NCBI GenBank assembly: GCA_934502905.1
Contig: CAKSVK010000101.1
Location: 1 to 13,135, forward strand
Direction of reading: 5' to 3'
From: an uncultured Chitinophagaceae bacterium
Lineage (GTDB): Bacteria; Bacteroidota; Bacteroidia; Chitinophagales; Chitinophagaceae
DNA: 13,135 nt
Position numbers and translations under genes: made by a program. The notes under the pieces are model-generated. The model was not told the DNA's origin. It was given only the letters and a program-made list of their open reading frames with translations, and did no database searches. The first letter of the stretch is position 1. Every line of letters starts with the position of its first letter. This document shows, one piece after another, positions 1-7,093 of this stretch.

Positions 1-531
1 TAAGCTTATCGGTTCATCAGAACTTACCGAAAATTATTTGAGCCTGTCCAGGTTATAAAAAAAAGGAGACCATATTCTTTTGTTGAAAAAATGGCTGCCC
101 ACTACATTTAATAAAGTAAGAACGGCTGCCGTTAAAAATAACATGGTAAAAATGGTAGAAGAATATTCATGCCAGCCTATATAGGTAATCATTACCCTGA
201 TCTTATAGTTGCCGGTGCTATTTTTTCTGACCGACAGCAAATAATAATAATCTTCAGATTTATCCTGCAGGGGGTCATAGATCAATGTATCTCTGAATAT
301 GGTACAGGCGGCAATATTATCGTCCACTTTTTCCACTTCCACAAGCGGGTAGCTGACGGTTTGTCCTCTCTCCAGCGATTGATGTATTTCTTCTACCTGG
401 TATTCCAGTTGTTCACGCATTTCTTCGATGATCTCCTTTTTTAGCAGATAGTACATCAAAATACCTGCAACTGCCAGTGAAATTACGGTAATGACGATGT
501 TATATCTCAATGATCGTTGCAATAGCTTCAT
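1..531 (-). pseudogene. Sensor histidine kinase, N-terminal part, interrupted by an in-frame stop
   Basis: This is the input half of a two-component membrane sensor kinase. From the ATG at 531 the open part is 165 residues and stops at a TAA at 34-36. TM1 is about residues 10-30, a periplasmic segment of roughly 95 residues follows, and TM2 is about 125-145. A cytoplasmic linker then leads into NLDRLK. After the TAA the same frame reads FSVSSDEPISL to the window edge. That is what I would expect between TM2 and the HisKA domain of Bacteroidota kinases, so the stop looks like a recent nonsense change (CAA to TAA would do it) or a sequencing error. No His box or ATPase domain lies inside the window. 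The start at 531 was chosen because ATGA overlaps the regulator's TGA with GGGTACAGGG just upstream. An in-frame start 12 bases earlier is less likely. The kinase is translationally coupled to the response regulator. Confidence 0.72.
34..36 (-). other. In-frame TAA stop inside the kinase frame
   Basis: The minus-strand reading CTC AAA TAA TTT TCG GTA AGT places a stop between LK and FSVSSDEP. The frame stays open on the far side to position 1, with residues of the right character for the linker before HisKA. The stop itself is seen directly. That it is a mutation rather than the true end is inferred from the downstream in-frame similarity and from the lack of any kinase core in the shortened product. 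Confidence 0.7.
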
Positions 532-1205
532 CCCTGTACCCATTTATATCCCATGCCATATACTGTTTTAATATAATCAACGCCGGTGTGCGATACCAGC
601 TTTTTCCGGAGGTTCATTGTGTGTACATAAATTGTATCGATGCTTTCATTGCTTGCATATTCATCTCCCCACAAATGGGCCAGGATAGATGGCTTGCTGA
701 CCACCCTGTTTTTATTCACAATAAAATACAAAAGCAATTCATATTCCTTTTTTGTAAGAATAATTTCTGTTTTTCCGTGAAAAACTGTTTTGGCGTTGGT
801 GTCCACCTGCAAATCATCCACCCGGATAATATCGTTGATGCCCAGGGAGCGCCGTCTGAGGATAGCGTTGATCCTGGCATTCAGTTCTTCCATATAAAAT
901 GGCTTGGTTATATAATCATCTGCACCGAGGTCAAGCCCGGAAAGTTTATCCGTCAGTGAGTCCCTGGCTGAGACAATAATGACGCCGGTAGCAACCTGTT
1001 TACGTTTTACCATTTTGAGCAACTCCATTCCACTTCCACCCGGCAGCGTAATATCGAGAATGATAATATCATGATCAAACAGGGATATTTTATTTTCAGC
1101 TTTTTCAAAATTGGAAGCAACTTCGCAATCCAATCCCCGCTCGGTCAGGTAGCTCCTGATTTCCTCCTGCAATAATTCTTCGTCCTCAATAATGAGCGCC
1201 TTCAT
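528..1205 (-). CDS. OmpR/PhoB-family DNA-binding response regulator
   Basis: This is a 225-residue transcription factor of the two-component class, the normal length for the OmpR family. The receiver domain covers about residues 1-115. It has the acidic pair E7/D8, phospho-acceptor D51 in IIILDITLPGGSG, switch Ser S79 in VSARD, and K101 in the ITKPF motif. The C-terminal winged-helix DNA-binding domain spans about 128-223, with the typical LTKKEYELLLYF and TVYGMGYKW stretches. All key residues are present, so the regulator itself looks functional. Its TGA overlaps the ATG of the kinase gene by four bases. The operon is divergent to the outer-membrane receptor gene at 1535, and a direct repeat between them is a candidate binding site. 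It resembles regulators of the RprY/CarR type, but the precise stimulus cannot be read from the sequence. Confidence 0.95.
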   Translation of the reverse strand: MKALIIEDEELLQEEIRSYLTERGLDCEVASNFEKAENKISLFDHDIIILDITLPGGSGMELLKMVKRKQVATGVIIVSARDSLTDKLSGLDLGADDYITKPFYMEELNARINAILRRRSLGINDIIRVDDLQVDTNAKTVFHGKTEIILTKKEYELLLYFIVNKNRVVSKPSILAHLWGDEYASNESIDTIYVHTMNLRKKLVSHTGVDYIKTVYGMGYKWVQG

Positions 1206-1248
1206 AACAACTGTTTAGATGATTGGTCCACGTAGCAAATGCCAACGT

Positions 1249-1256
1249 CAAAAATA
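1249..1256 (-). promoter_or_regulatory. Candidate promoter -7 element for the regulator-kinase operon
   Basis: On the minus strand this reads TATTTTTG, an exact match to the Bacteroidota -7 consensus TAnnTTTG. It sits 44 bases upstream of the regulator ATG. A T-run at about 1271-1276 is a weak candidate for the -33 TTTG element, with a slightly short spacer. An eight-base consensus with two free positions can occur by chance, so only the position makes this credible. Confidence 0.45.
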
Positions 1257-1411
1257 GATCCCTACCGTTTAAAAAACGTATGCAGAAAGTTAACGCTTTT
1301 TAAAATACCTGTCACTTAAACCGGTAGCAACATTATGTCGAAAATGGAAGTTTAACGTATGATTTTTGTAGAACTCATTTTTAAAAGGGCTCTACGAAGT
1401 TTTGATGCAAT

Positions 1412-1432
1412 TCTAAAGAAAATCTAAAGAAA
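1412..1432 (+). promoter_or_regulatory. Tandem direct repeat, probable OmpR-type operator
   Basis: TCTAAAGAAA occurs twice, at 1412-1421 and 1423-1432, separated by one base, which gives an 11-bp period. OmpR/PhoB regulators bind as head-to-tail dimers to direct repeats of about 11 bp, and such a regulator is encoded divergently next door. The repeat ends about 10 bases before a TATAATTTC element. This places it roughly over the -33 region of a receptor-gene promoter, as expected for an activator that replaces the -33 contact. The repeat is seen directly. The binding role is inferred. Confidence 0.6.
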
Positions 1433-1534
1433 TCATGTCTTTATAATTTCTTCAAATTCAGGTTGCAGCTTTGCTTAACCGGGACCAAACTGCTTATCTC
1501 CGTTGTGATTATTGATCAAAATAAAAGGCTTGAT

Positions 1535-3937
1535 ATGTTTATAATACGACTCTGTCTTTCCCTGACATTTCTGATATTTTCATCCGGGTTATTTGCACAG
1601 GTAGCTATTTCCGGTATGGTTAAAAGTAAGCCTGGTAAATCGGCTATCGCCTATGCAAGTGTGGTCCTTAAAGAAGGGAAGGACAGTGTATTTATCCAGG
1701 GTACCATAACAAATGAAGAAGGCAGATTTTCGATGACGGACATTCAACCGGGCAATTATCTTTTAGATGTATCCATCACCGGCTATGAAAGCAGCATACA
1801 ACCTTTATTTATCGGGAGCCTTTCTTCATTTTTAGATATTCCCGCAATAGAGCTGGAAGAAAAAGCAGGGACATTACAGGAGGTGATCATAACGGCAAAA
1901 CCGGGTGATGTAGATAGTAAGCTGGATAAAAAAACTTATTTGCTTTCGGATAACATCAGCCAAAGCGGTGGCTCTGTGCTGCAAAGTATGCAGAACCTGC
2001 CGGGGATTACCGTGCAGGATGGTAAGGTTCAGCTGCGGGGCAATGACAAAGTGACTGTGCTTATAGATGGTAAACAAACCGCCCTGACCGGGTTCGGGAG
2101 CCAGACAGGTTTGGATAATATTCCCGCATCTGCAATTGACAAAATAGAGATCATCAATAACCCGTCTTCAAAATATGATGCCAATGGTAATGCAGGCATT
2201 ATCAATATCATCATGAAGAAAAACAAGCAGAACGGATTTAATGGTAAAGTGGGTCTTACCTCGGGTTTGGGCGCGCTATGGGTGCGGAAGGAAAACCTGC
2301 CAACCATCAGGCCGCAATACACTTTTACACCGAAGATCAACCCTTCTTTATCGCTCAACTACAGGACAGGTAAAGTTAATATCTTCCTGCAGGCTGATAA
2401 TCTATATACCCACACCCTAAACAAGAACGAGTTTGTGACCCGGAATTATGATGATGGTACAATCATCAATTCCCAGCTAAAGCGGAACAGGAACACCAAT
2501 TTCCTTACTACCAAAGTAGGAATTGACTGGAGTATGGATAAACGGAATACATTGACCGTTTCAGGGATGTATGGCAGCGAAAAGATCATTGACCGGGGTG
2601 ATCAACCTTTTTTCAATGGCGACCTTTCCAAACGTTTGCGTCTATGGCAGTTTTTGGAAGATGAATTAAAAACGACAGTAATGGGCACCACAGCTTACCA
2701 GCACAAATTCAGGGAAGCGGGGCATTTGCTGAACGTGGGCTTCAACTACACCTTTCACAGGGAAGACGAACAATATTTTTACGATAATTACCTTCCCTCC
2801 TCGGCAGGTACAGATGCTTTTAAATTATTATCGGATGAACAGGTGTATGATTTCAATATAGATTATACCAGACCTCTGAAATACGGACGGGTAGAGGCAG
2901 GTCTCAGGCTGCGCAGCAGAAGTATCCCTACCAATATGGAGTTCAGACCGGGTGTAAACTCTGTTTTGGATATGGACGCCGGAGGCTGGGCGGATTATAA
3001 GGAGCTGATACCGGCGTTATATGGTAACTATGTTCTGGAAAACGAAAAATGGGAGGCAGAATTAGGGTTGCGTGTAGAATATGTAAAAATTCAGTACGAT
3101 GTCAATCCCGGGCACAGTACGTATAAGAGTGACGGTTACAATTATACGCAGCCGTTCCCTAATTTGAGGCTGGCCTATAAATTGAATGACAATAATAAGC
3201 TTTCGGTATTCTATAACCGCAGGGTGGACAGGCCTAATGAAGTGGATATCCGTATTTTCCCCAAATACGATGATGCCGAGATCATTAAAGTCGGAAATCC
3301 TGCGTTGCGCCCGCAGTTCACCAATTCAGTTGAGTTGGGTTATAAAAACACCTGGAGCGACGGTTATATTTATTCTGCATTGTATCATCGTTTTGCCGAC
3401 GGCACCATTACGAGAATATCAAGCATTGCGGCCGGAAGTCCTCTGATATATGCTATATTCCAAAATGCAGGCAAGAGTTATAACACGGGTATAGAAGTTA
3501 TTTTGAACCAAAAAGTTTCTGGTATCTATTCATTTAATATCAACGGAAATATTTACCGCAACCAGATCAATGCCTTTACAGTAGAAAACTTATACCCGGA
3601 ACCCAACACTTTTTCAGCCGGCGAACAAACGGCTATTTCGGGGAACCTTAAACTGAACAATACTTTCCGGCTCTCCGGGGGATGGGATGCACAATTGACT
3701 GCGGTTTATCTAGCGCCTGATATTATACCACAGGGAAAGATCTTTTCAAGATTTTCAATCGATGCAGGATTAAAGAAATCAGTTCAGGGGGGCAAAGGAG
3801 AGATATTTTTCAATGCTACCGATCTGCTGAATACAATGGTCATTAAAAGGAAGATAGACGGAGCAGGGTTTAATTATACCAGCGATGATTATTACGAAAC
3901 GCAGGTGATCCGCTTAGGGTACAGCTATAAGTTTTAA
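1535..3937 (+). CDS. TonB-dependent-receptor-like outer-membrane beta-barrel protein
   Basis: This is an 800-residue outer-membrane transporter or barrel protein. The ATG at 1535 was chosen because it opens a clean Sec signal peptide (residues 1-22, ending LFAQ) and has AAAAGG six bases upstream. Upstream in-frame TTG starts would bury that signal. Residues about 24-105 form a carboxypeptidase-regulatory-like Ig-type domain (AYASVVL, TNEEGRFSM, GNYLLDVSITGYE). A TonB-box-like stretch TLQEVIITA follows at 113-121. The plug domain is about 130-228 (QNLPGITVQDGKVQLRGN, VLIDGK, IEIINNPSSKYDANGNAGIINI). The rest is an OMP_b-brl_3-type barrel ending in LGYSYKF with the terminal aromatic residue typical of BAM substrates. 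There is no SusD partner, so it is not a classical SusC. The divergent two-component genes suggest regulated expression. The substrate is unknown. Confidence 0.93.
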   Translation: MFIIRLCLSLTFLIFSSGLFAQVAISGMVKSKPGKSAIAYASVVLKEGKDSVFIQGTITNEEGRFSMTDIQPGNYLLDVSITGYESSIQPLFIGSLSSFLDIPAIELEEKAGTLQEVIITAKPGDVDSKLDKKTYLLSDNISQSGGSVLQSMQNLPGITVQDGKVQLRGNDKVTVLIDGKQTALTGFGSQTGLDNIPASAIDKIEIINNPSSKYDANGNAGIINIIMKKNKQNGFNGKVGLTSGLGALWVRKENLPTIRPQYTFTPKINPSLSLNYRTGKVNIFLQADNLYTHTLNKNEFVTRNYDDGTIINSQLKRNRNTNFLTTKVGIDWSMDKRNTLTVSGMYGSEKIIDRGDQPFFNGDLSKRLRLWQFLEDELKTTVMGTTAYQHKFREAGHLLNVGFNYTFHREDEQYFYDNYLPSSAGTDAFKLLSDEQVYDFNIDYTRPLKYGRVEAGLRLRSRSIPTNMEFRPGVNSVLDMDAGGWADYKELIPALYGNYVLENEKWEAELGLRVEYVKIQYDVNPGHSTYKSDGYNYTQPFPNLRLAYKLNDNNKLSVFYNRRVDRPNEVDIRIFPKYDDAEIIKVGNPALRPQFTNSVELGYKNTWSDGYIYSALYHRFADGTITRISSIAAGSPLIYAIFQNAGKSYNTGIEVILNQKVSGIYSFNINGNIYRNQINAFTVENLYPEPNTFSAGEQTAISGNLKLNNTFRLSGGWDAQLTAVYLAPDIIPQGKIFSRFSIDAGLKKSVQGGKGEIFFNATDLLNTMVIKRKIDGAGFNYTSDDYYETQVIRLGYSYKF

Positions 3938-4064
3938 GGTACATACAGGTGGTTGGGAAATAAAGCTTACGGTGACGAACTTTTACCTGTAAATACCCAC
4001 AATGGAAGAGACTTTTCCCCTGTTATCTTTTCATATTCTGATTATGTAAGATAAAAAAAGATCC

Positions 4065-4350
4065 ATGAAGAAATTTGCCGTTTATGCTATGGTATGAGTT
4101 CTTCTTATTGTACTATTTTCAGGCAAGGATGGCGCAGGACAGCGACCGTAGGGTTATTTGAATGATACTGCTTCTGTGCCCGGCAAAAATCCTTGCAGGC
4201 TGCATTTTATAAAAATCTGATTATCCCTGCCACAACTGCGTTTGTGACTCCTTGAAAGCATATTATAAAACAAGAAAAGCCCGAAGGCACCAATTAGTCT
4301 TGTTTTATTTACCGGGGTTTATCGTACATTCAATGACCAACCCGGGGTAA
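4065..4350 (+). pseudogene. Possible remnant of a small secreted-protein gene
   Basis: After an A-rich stretch, an ATG at 4065 starts MKKFAVYAMV, a stop, then VLLIVLFSGKDGAGQRP and another stop. Together these look like a Sec signal peptide with a nonsense codon in its core. Later text such as LNDTASVPGKNPCRLHF continues in this frame. A further open run shifts to another frame at 4216-4347, reading SDYPCHNCVCDSLKAYYK and onward with a CxxCxC cluster. Multiple stops and at least one frame change would be needed, so if this was a gene it is dead. I recognise no family. Chance open runs in moderate-GC DNA are a real alternative. Confidence 0.25.
4265..4308 (+). terminator. Inverted repeat, possible terminator or RNA hairpin
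   Basis: ATAAAACAAGA (4265-4275) is perfectly complementary to TCTTGTTTTAT (4298-4308), an 11-bp stem with a 22-base loop. Inside the loop, GCC-CGAA-GGC (4279-4288) could form a smaller hairpin. The right arm is T-rich and followed by TT. The stem is AT-rich, and no gene ends directly before it, so a terminator role for the receptor transcript about 330 bases upstream is only tentative. Confidence 0.35.
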
Positions 4351-4432
4351 GCAGTGCAAAGCAGATAAGAACAGAACCCTGTTGGGCCGGGGTAAAAAAG
4401 GATTATTAATATTTTACAATGCAAAAAAGAGT

Positions 4433-5125
4433 ATGCCTAAAGTAACACCGGAACTGTTTAGGGTGCTGAACGATCCGCCGGCTGAAGCTGTACTGGCAAA
4501 GCTGTATAAAGCAGCGTTGAAGCAGGGCCGCAGCATGGTATTTCATTTTTTACCTAAAGTACATAAGCTGCTGGGTAAGGGTATTGACTGGAAAACTGAA
4601 AACGAAAGTTTCTATGATGATAAATATATTCCTATTGTTCCGGCACAGGGAACGTTTCTGTACATGCAGGCAAGAGCACTGAATGCTAAAAATATTCTGG
4701 AGTTCGGAACTTCTTACGGGATATCTTCCATTTATTTGGGAAAAGCGGCAAAAGATAATGGCGGCAAGCTTATTTCTACTGAGTATCTGCCCCACAAAGT
4801 AAAAATGGCCAGGGAGCATATTAAAGAAGCGGGATTGGATGGAAGCGTGGACATACTGGAGGGAGATGCAAGGGAAACGCTGGAAAACCTGGAGATTCAA
4901 TGGGATATGGTTTTGCTCGACGGTTGGCCCGACCTGGTCTTTACTGTTTTCAGGCTGATAGAGCCCCATCTCAAAAAAGGTGCCGTGATCGCGGTAGATG
5001 ATGTTGTTGGATTCCAGCCCTCTATGCAGGATTATCTTGATTATGTTCGTGATCCGGGGAATGGGTACATTTCGACGACCATTTATCCTAAAAAAGGAAT
5101 GGAGCTTACTGTAAAGGTCAGATAG
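4433..5125 (+). CDS. Class I SAM-dependent O-methyltransferase
   Basis: This is a 230-residue cytoplasmic enzyme that would transfer a methyl group from S-adenosylmethionine, most likely to a hydroxyl on a small molecule. The start ATG at 4433 has AAAAAAGAG just upstream. The frame also runs back to a TTG at 4382, which lacks support. The Rossmann-fold motif I is LEFGTSYGIS at 89-98. The ribose-binding acidic residue is E117 in STEYLP, motif II-like EGDAR has D146, motif IV is DMVLLDGWP (158-166), and AVDDVV (188-192) follows strand 5. The layout matches the O-methyltransferase/Methyltransf_24 group and the length is normal. It stands alone on its strand, converging on the lipoprotein gene with 99 bases between the stops. 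The acceptor substrate cannot be deduced. Confidence 0.88.
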   Translation: MPKVTPELFRVLNDPPAEAVLAKLYKAALKQGRSMVFHFLPKVHKLLGKGIDWKTENESFYDDKYIPIVPAQGTFLYMQARALNAKNILEFGTSYGISSIYLGKAAKDNGGKLISTEYLPHKVKMAREHIKEAGLDGSVDILEGDARETLENLEIQWDMVLLDGWPDLVFTVFRLIEPHLKKGAVIAVDDVVGFQPSMQDYLDYVRDPGNGYISTTIYPKKGMELTVKVR

Positions 5126-5224
5126 GAAGGAATAAGAATGAAACGTTACGAGCGGCAGTTCCTTAAATTGTTATAATGTCATCGTTATTTCTGTCCTGAT
5201 GGTTTTTGAAGCCGGCGTTGCTGT

Positions 5225-6094
5225 TCATTGAGGCATTACTGCCAACTGCTTCATTTCCTTATCATCGAGCGCCCTGTTAAATACAGCAACACCACCTATC
5301 TTCCCTTTAAAGAAATTACCCATACCCCCTTTCAGCTGCACAGCGCCGATCGTGAAATCGGAACCGTTATTACCCATCCCGTCAGGATAACGATATGGAT
5401 TTTTAATTTGTGTTAATCCCTGCGGATGATCTTCCAGGAACCCGGCGGTATGCATAACCAGCTCCGGCTTCCGCTCTTCAAATACTCCCTTCAGGTATGA
5501 CCTGATATAATTTCCGTCGTACGTAAAAGCTACACAAACCCATTCATTGACCGGTACCTTTTGCGGACTGGCAGAATAATCGATGCTGAAAGGAAAGGGA
5601 GCAGTGGGGCCTCCGTTTTTTGAAATGTGACCACATACCTGGTCTTCTCCGTTGTAATACGGTAAGGATACAAACAATCCATACTGCCGTTTCCCGCCAT
5701 CACTATATTCATTCCATTTACCCGCGACAAAACCCGTTCCGCCATTCCATTTTACCCAGGCAATGATGGTAACAGCGTTGTTTTTTATATCCAGCATGCC
5801 GCTATTTTTATGTTCGATGGACCAATAGCCTTTGCCATCCAGCTCCATAGCCCATCCTGAAAAAGGTCCTTCTTTTACAAACCGCGCGGGTCCGTATGCA
5901 TTCAGCTTCACCTCTTTGGCACTACCTGCTGCCGGATGGCCTGAAGTGTCTCTGAAATCCCAAAAAGCTACCAGCCCTTTTTGTCTGCTGACCTGGTTTG
6001 CCAGATTACCGTAGCCCACTCCGTATTGTGCAGTACTGCAGCCCGTAAATACCGTTATGGTCGCAAAAAATAAAGCAGGTATAAGAGAACGCAT
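5225..6094 (-). CDS. LamG/concanavalin-A-like lipoprotein
   Basis: This 289-residue exported protein carries one LamG-like jelly-roll domain. The ATG at 6094 was chosen; a GTG lies one codon upstream. Residues 1-18 form a signal peptide ending FTG before C19, a plausible but slightly atypical lipobox, so it is probably lipid-anchored. The fold is suggested by GLVAFWDFRD (40-49), WAMELDGKGYWSIEH (81-95), VTIIAWVKWNG (108-118), NEWVCVAFTYDGNYIRSYLKG (183-203) and the closing KGKIGGVAVFNRALDDKEM (263-281). Such domains bind carbohydrate or act as structural modules. No catalytic glycosidase signature was seen. It is the last gene of the four-gene minus-strand cluster, 50 bases after the alpha/beta hydrolase stop. 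A role in glycan binding beside the GH123 enzyme is inferred from this context. Confidence 0.85.
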   Translation of the reverse strand: MRSLIPALFFATITVFTGCSTAQYGVGYGNLANQVSRQKGLVAFWDFRDTSGHPAAGSAKEVKLNAYGPARFVKEGPFSGWAMELDGKGYWSIEHKNSGMLDIKNNAVTIIAWVKWNGGTGFVAGKWNEYSDGGKRQYGLFVSLPYYNGEDQVCGHISKNGGPTAPFPFSIDYSASPQKVPVNEWVCVAFTYDGNYIRSYLKGVFEERKPELVMHTAGFLEDHPQGLTQIKNPYRYPDGMGNNGSDFTIGAVQLKGGMGNFFKGKIGGVAVFNRALDDKEMKQLAVMPQ

Positions 6095-6144
6095 CACTAA
6101 AATGATTTACCTGGTGTATGTAAAGGTGTTTACTTCCTGGTTAA

Positions 6145-6912
6145 TTATTCGTTGCCCTCTTTTTCCAGGATGTCAACCAACTCCCCGGGCTTCGTCATCT
6201 GCGGGTTGTGATCTGCCTCCATCGTTACCATTTTCCATCCCCGTTGCTTTGCCCTGTTGGCGAAAAAATAAAAGTGATCATTCTCCGGACGATTAACGTC
6301 ATCGGCTGTGAATATATAGGTAGCCGGCAAAGCCAATGCCGGTGGGTTCTTTCTTTTTACGGGTGTAGTGAAGGTTTTGAGCGATTGAGGTACATCATGG
6401 GGCAGGGGGTCAGCTTTGTTGATCCAGTCGGGCGTCACGAAGCCGTCTTTGGAACTATGCTCGGGGCCTTTCCTGCCGTCGGTACGCGATGTGATAATGC
6501 TTTCGCCGTCATTGGCGACAATTGCGTCAATATAAACCAGCTTGGCTATTCTTTCGGGGATGCTGTCCGCAACGCCTGTAATAACCATGCCGCCATAACT
6601 GTGGCCCACCAGGATGATATCATGCAGATCCTCGAAAAGAATGGTATTAATTACATCAAGAATGTGGGTGTTCAAATCAATATCCGCTGATGCCAGGTGA
6701 ACGCGTTCACCCTGTCCTGTCAGGCTGGGGCGGTATACCGCATGCCCTTTGGCCTTCAGCATCGTCGCTACATTTTTGAAAGACCAGCTTCCGCCCCAGG
6801 CGCCGTGTACGATGACATAGGTCTTTTGTTGTGGCGCCGCCTGTATATAACAGCTGCATAAAAAAAAGAAGACCAGTATGGAGTGGGAGCAATGCTTAAT
6901 TTGTTTCTGCAT
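6145..6912 (-). CDS. Exported alpha/beta hydrolase (salicylate-esterase-like)
   Basis: This 255-residue alpha/beta-fold serine hydrolase is expected to cleave an ester or similar bond in the periplasm. The ATG at 6912 has a good Shine-Dalgarno (AAAAAAGGAAATC). Residues 1-26 look like a Sec signal peptide. Cysteines at 19 and 21 leave a weak lipobox possibility. The oxyanion-hole motif is VHGAWGG (35-41), the nucleophile is S105 in GHSYGG, the catalytic acid is probably D204 or D205 in FTADD, and the base is H235 in ADHNPQM. This pattern fits the plant methylesterase/hydroxynitrile-lyase-like branch common in bacteria. All triad residues are present. It follows the GH123 gene after a 181-base gap and precedes the LamG gene. 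The natural substrate is unknown. Confidence 0.88.
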   Translation of the reverse strand: MQKQIKHCSHSILVFFFLCSCYIQAAPQQKTYVIVHGAWGGSWSFKNVATMLKAKGHAVYRPSLTGQGERVHLASADIDLNTHILDVINTILFEDLHDIILVGHSYGGMVITGVADSIPERIAKLVYIDAIVANDGESIITSRTDGRKGPEHSSKDGFVTPDWINKADPLPHDVPQSLKTFTTPVKRKNPPALALPATYIFTADDVNRPENDHFYFFANRAKQRGWKMVTMEADHNPQMTKPGELVDILEKEGNE

Positions 6913-7093
6913 GATTTCCTTTTTTATTTTTCCAATATAGAAGTATTGTTATTATTCCGGAACACTATTAGTTCCTGTAGCAGCCATTAAGAAATGAAGA
7001 AGAATGAATTAAATGAAAAGCTTAATGATCCTTAACTTCTTAATGTTTGTAAAATCAGGTATTGTTTTTTGTACGAACTAAATATGGTTCCTG
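6913..7093. other. Gap within the minus-strand hydrolase cluster, with inverted repeats
   Basis: This 181-base gap between the GH123 gene and the second alpha/beta hydrolase is longer than the 23- and 50-base gaps elsewhere in the cluster. CATTAAGAA (6985-6993) pairs perfectly with TTCTTAATG (7037-7045), a 9-bp stem with a 43-base loop. A further CTTAATG lies at 7021-7027, giving three copies of the 7-mer counting both strands. The gap may hold a 3' structure of the upstream gene, an internal promoter or a regulatory site. No clear TAnnTTTG element was found on the minus strand. Confidence 0.4.

Larger units (their letters stand above)
1206..1534. other. Divergent intergenic control region
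   Basis: This 329-base non-coding stretch separates the minus-strand regulator from the plus-strand receptor gene. It is AT-rich. It holds a minus-strand TAnnTTTG element at 1249-1256, an 11-bp-period direct repeat at 1412-1432, and a TATAATTTC element at about 1442-1450 that could serve the receptor gene. An imperfect inverted repeat, CTACCGTTT (1262-1270) against AAACCGGTAG (about 1318-1327), differs by one base insertion. A frame that begins with TTG at 1463 joins the receptor frame but carries no signal peptide at its start, so I treat it as leader. Confidence 0.7.
3938..4432. other. Non-coding stretch with possible eroded gene
   Basis: No intact reading frame of convincing quality lies between the receptor stop and the methyltransferase ATG. 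A weak 7-bp inverted repeat, TACAGGT (3944-3950) with ACCTGTA (3985-3991), follows the receptor gene and could be part of its 3' end. The middle holds a start-like ATG at 4065 with a broken secretion-signal-like frame. A perfect 11-bp inverted repeat lies at 4265-4308. The leader before the methyltransferase is unremarkable. Confidence 0.55.

Noticed and set aside
510..959. A 149-codon plus-strand open frame
   Set aside because: It is antisense to the response regulator, which has all receiver and winged-helix landmarks.
1463..1534. Upstream TTG start extending the receptor protein by 24 residues
   Set aside because: The extension would put non-signal sequence ahead of a normal Sec signal peptide and run back close to the operator. 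The ATG at 1535 is well placed.
4382..4432. Upstream TTG start for the methyltransferase
   Set aside because: The ATG at 4433 has an AAAGAG ribosome-binding stretch. The extra 17 residues look unlike the start of this family.
5126..5224. AAGGAA (5127-5132) and TTCCTT (5159-5164) as a terminator between convergent genes
   Set aside because: A 6-bp stem with a 26-base loop and no T-run is too weak to call.
6208..6690. A 160-codon plus-strand open frame
   Set aside because: It is antisense to the alpha/beta hydrolase with its GHSYGG nucleophile motif.
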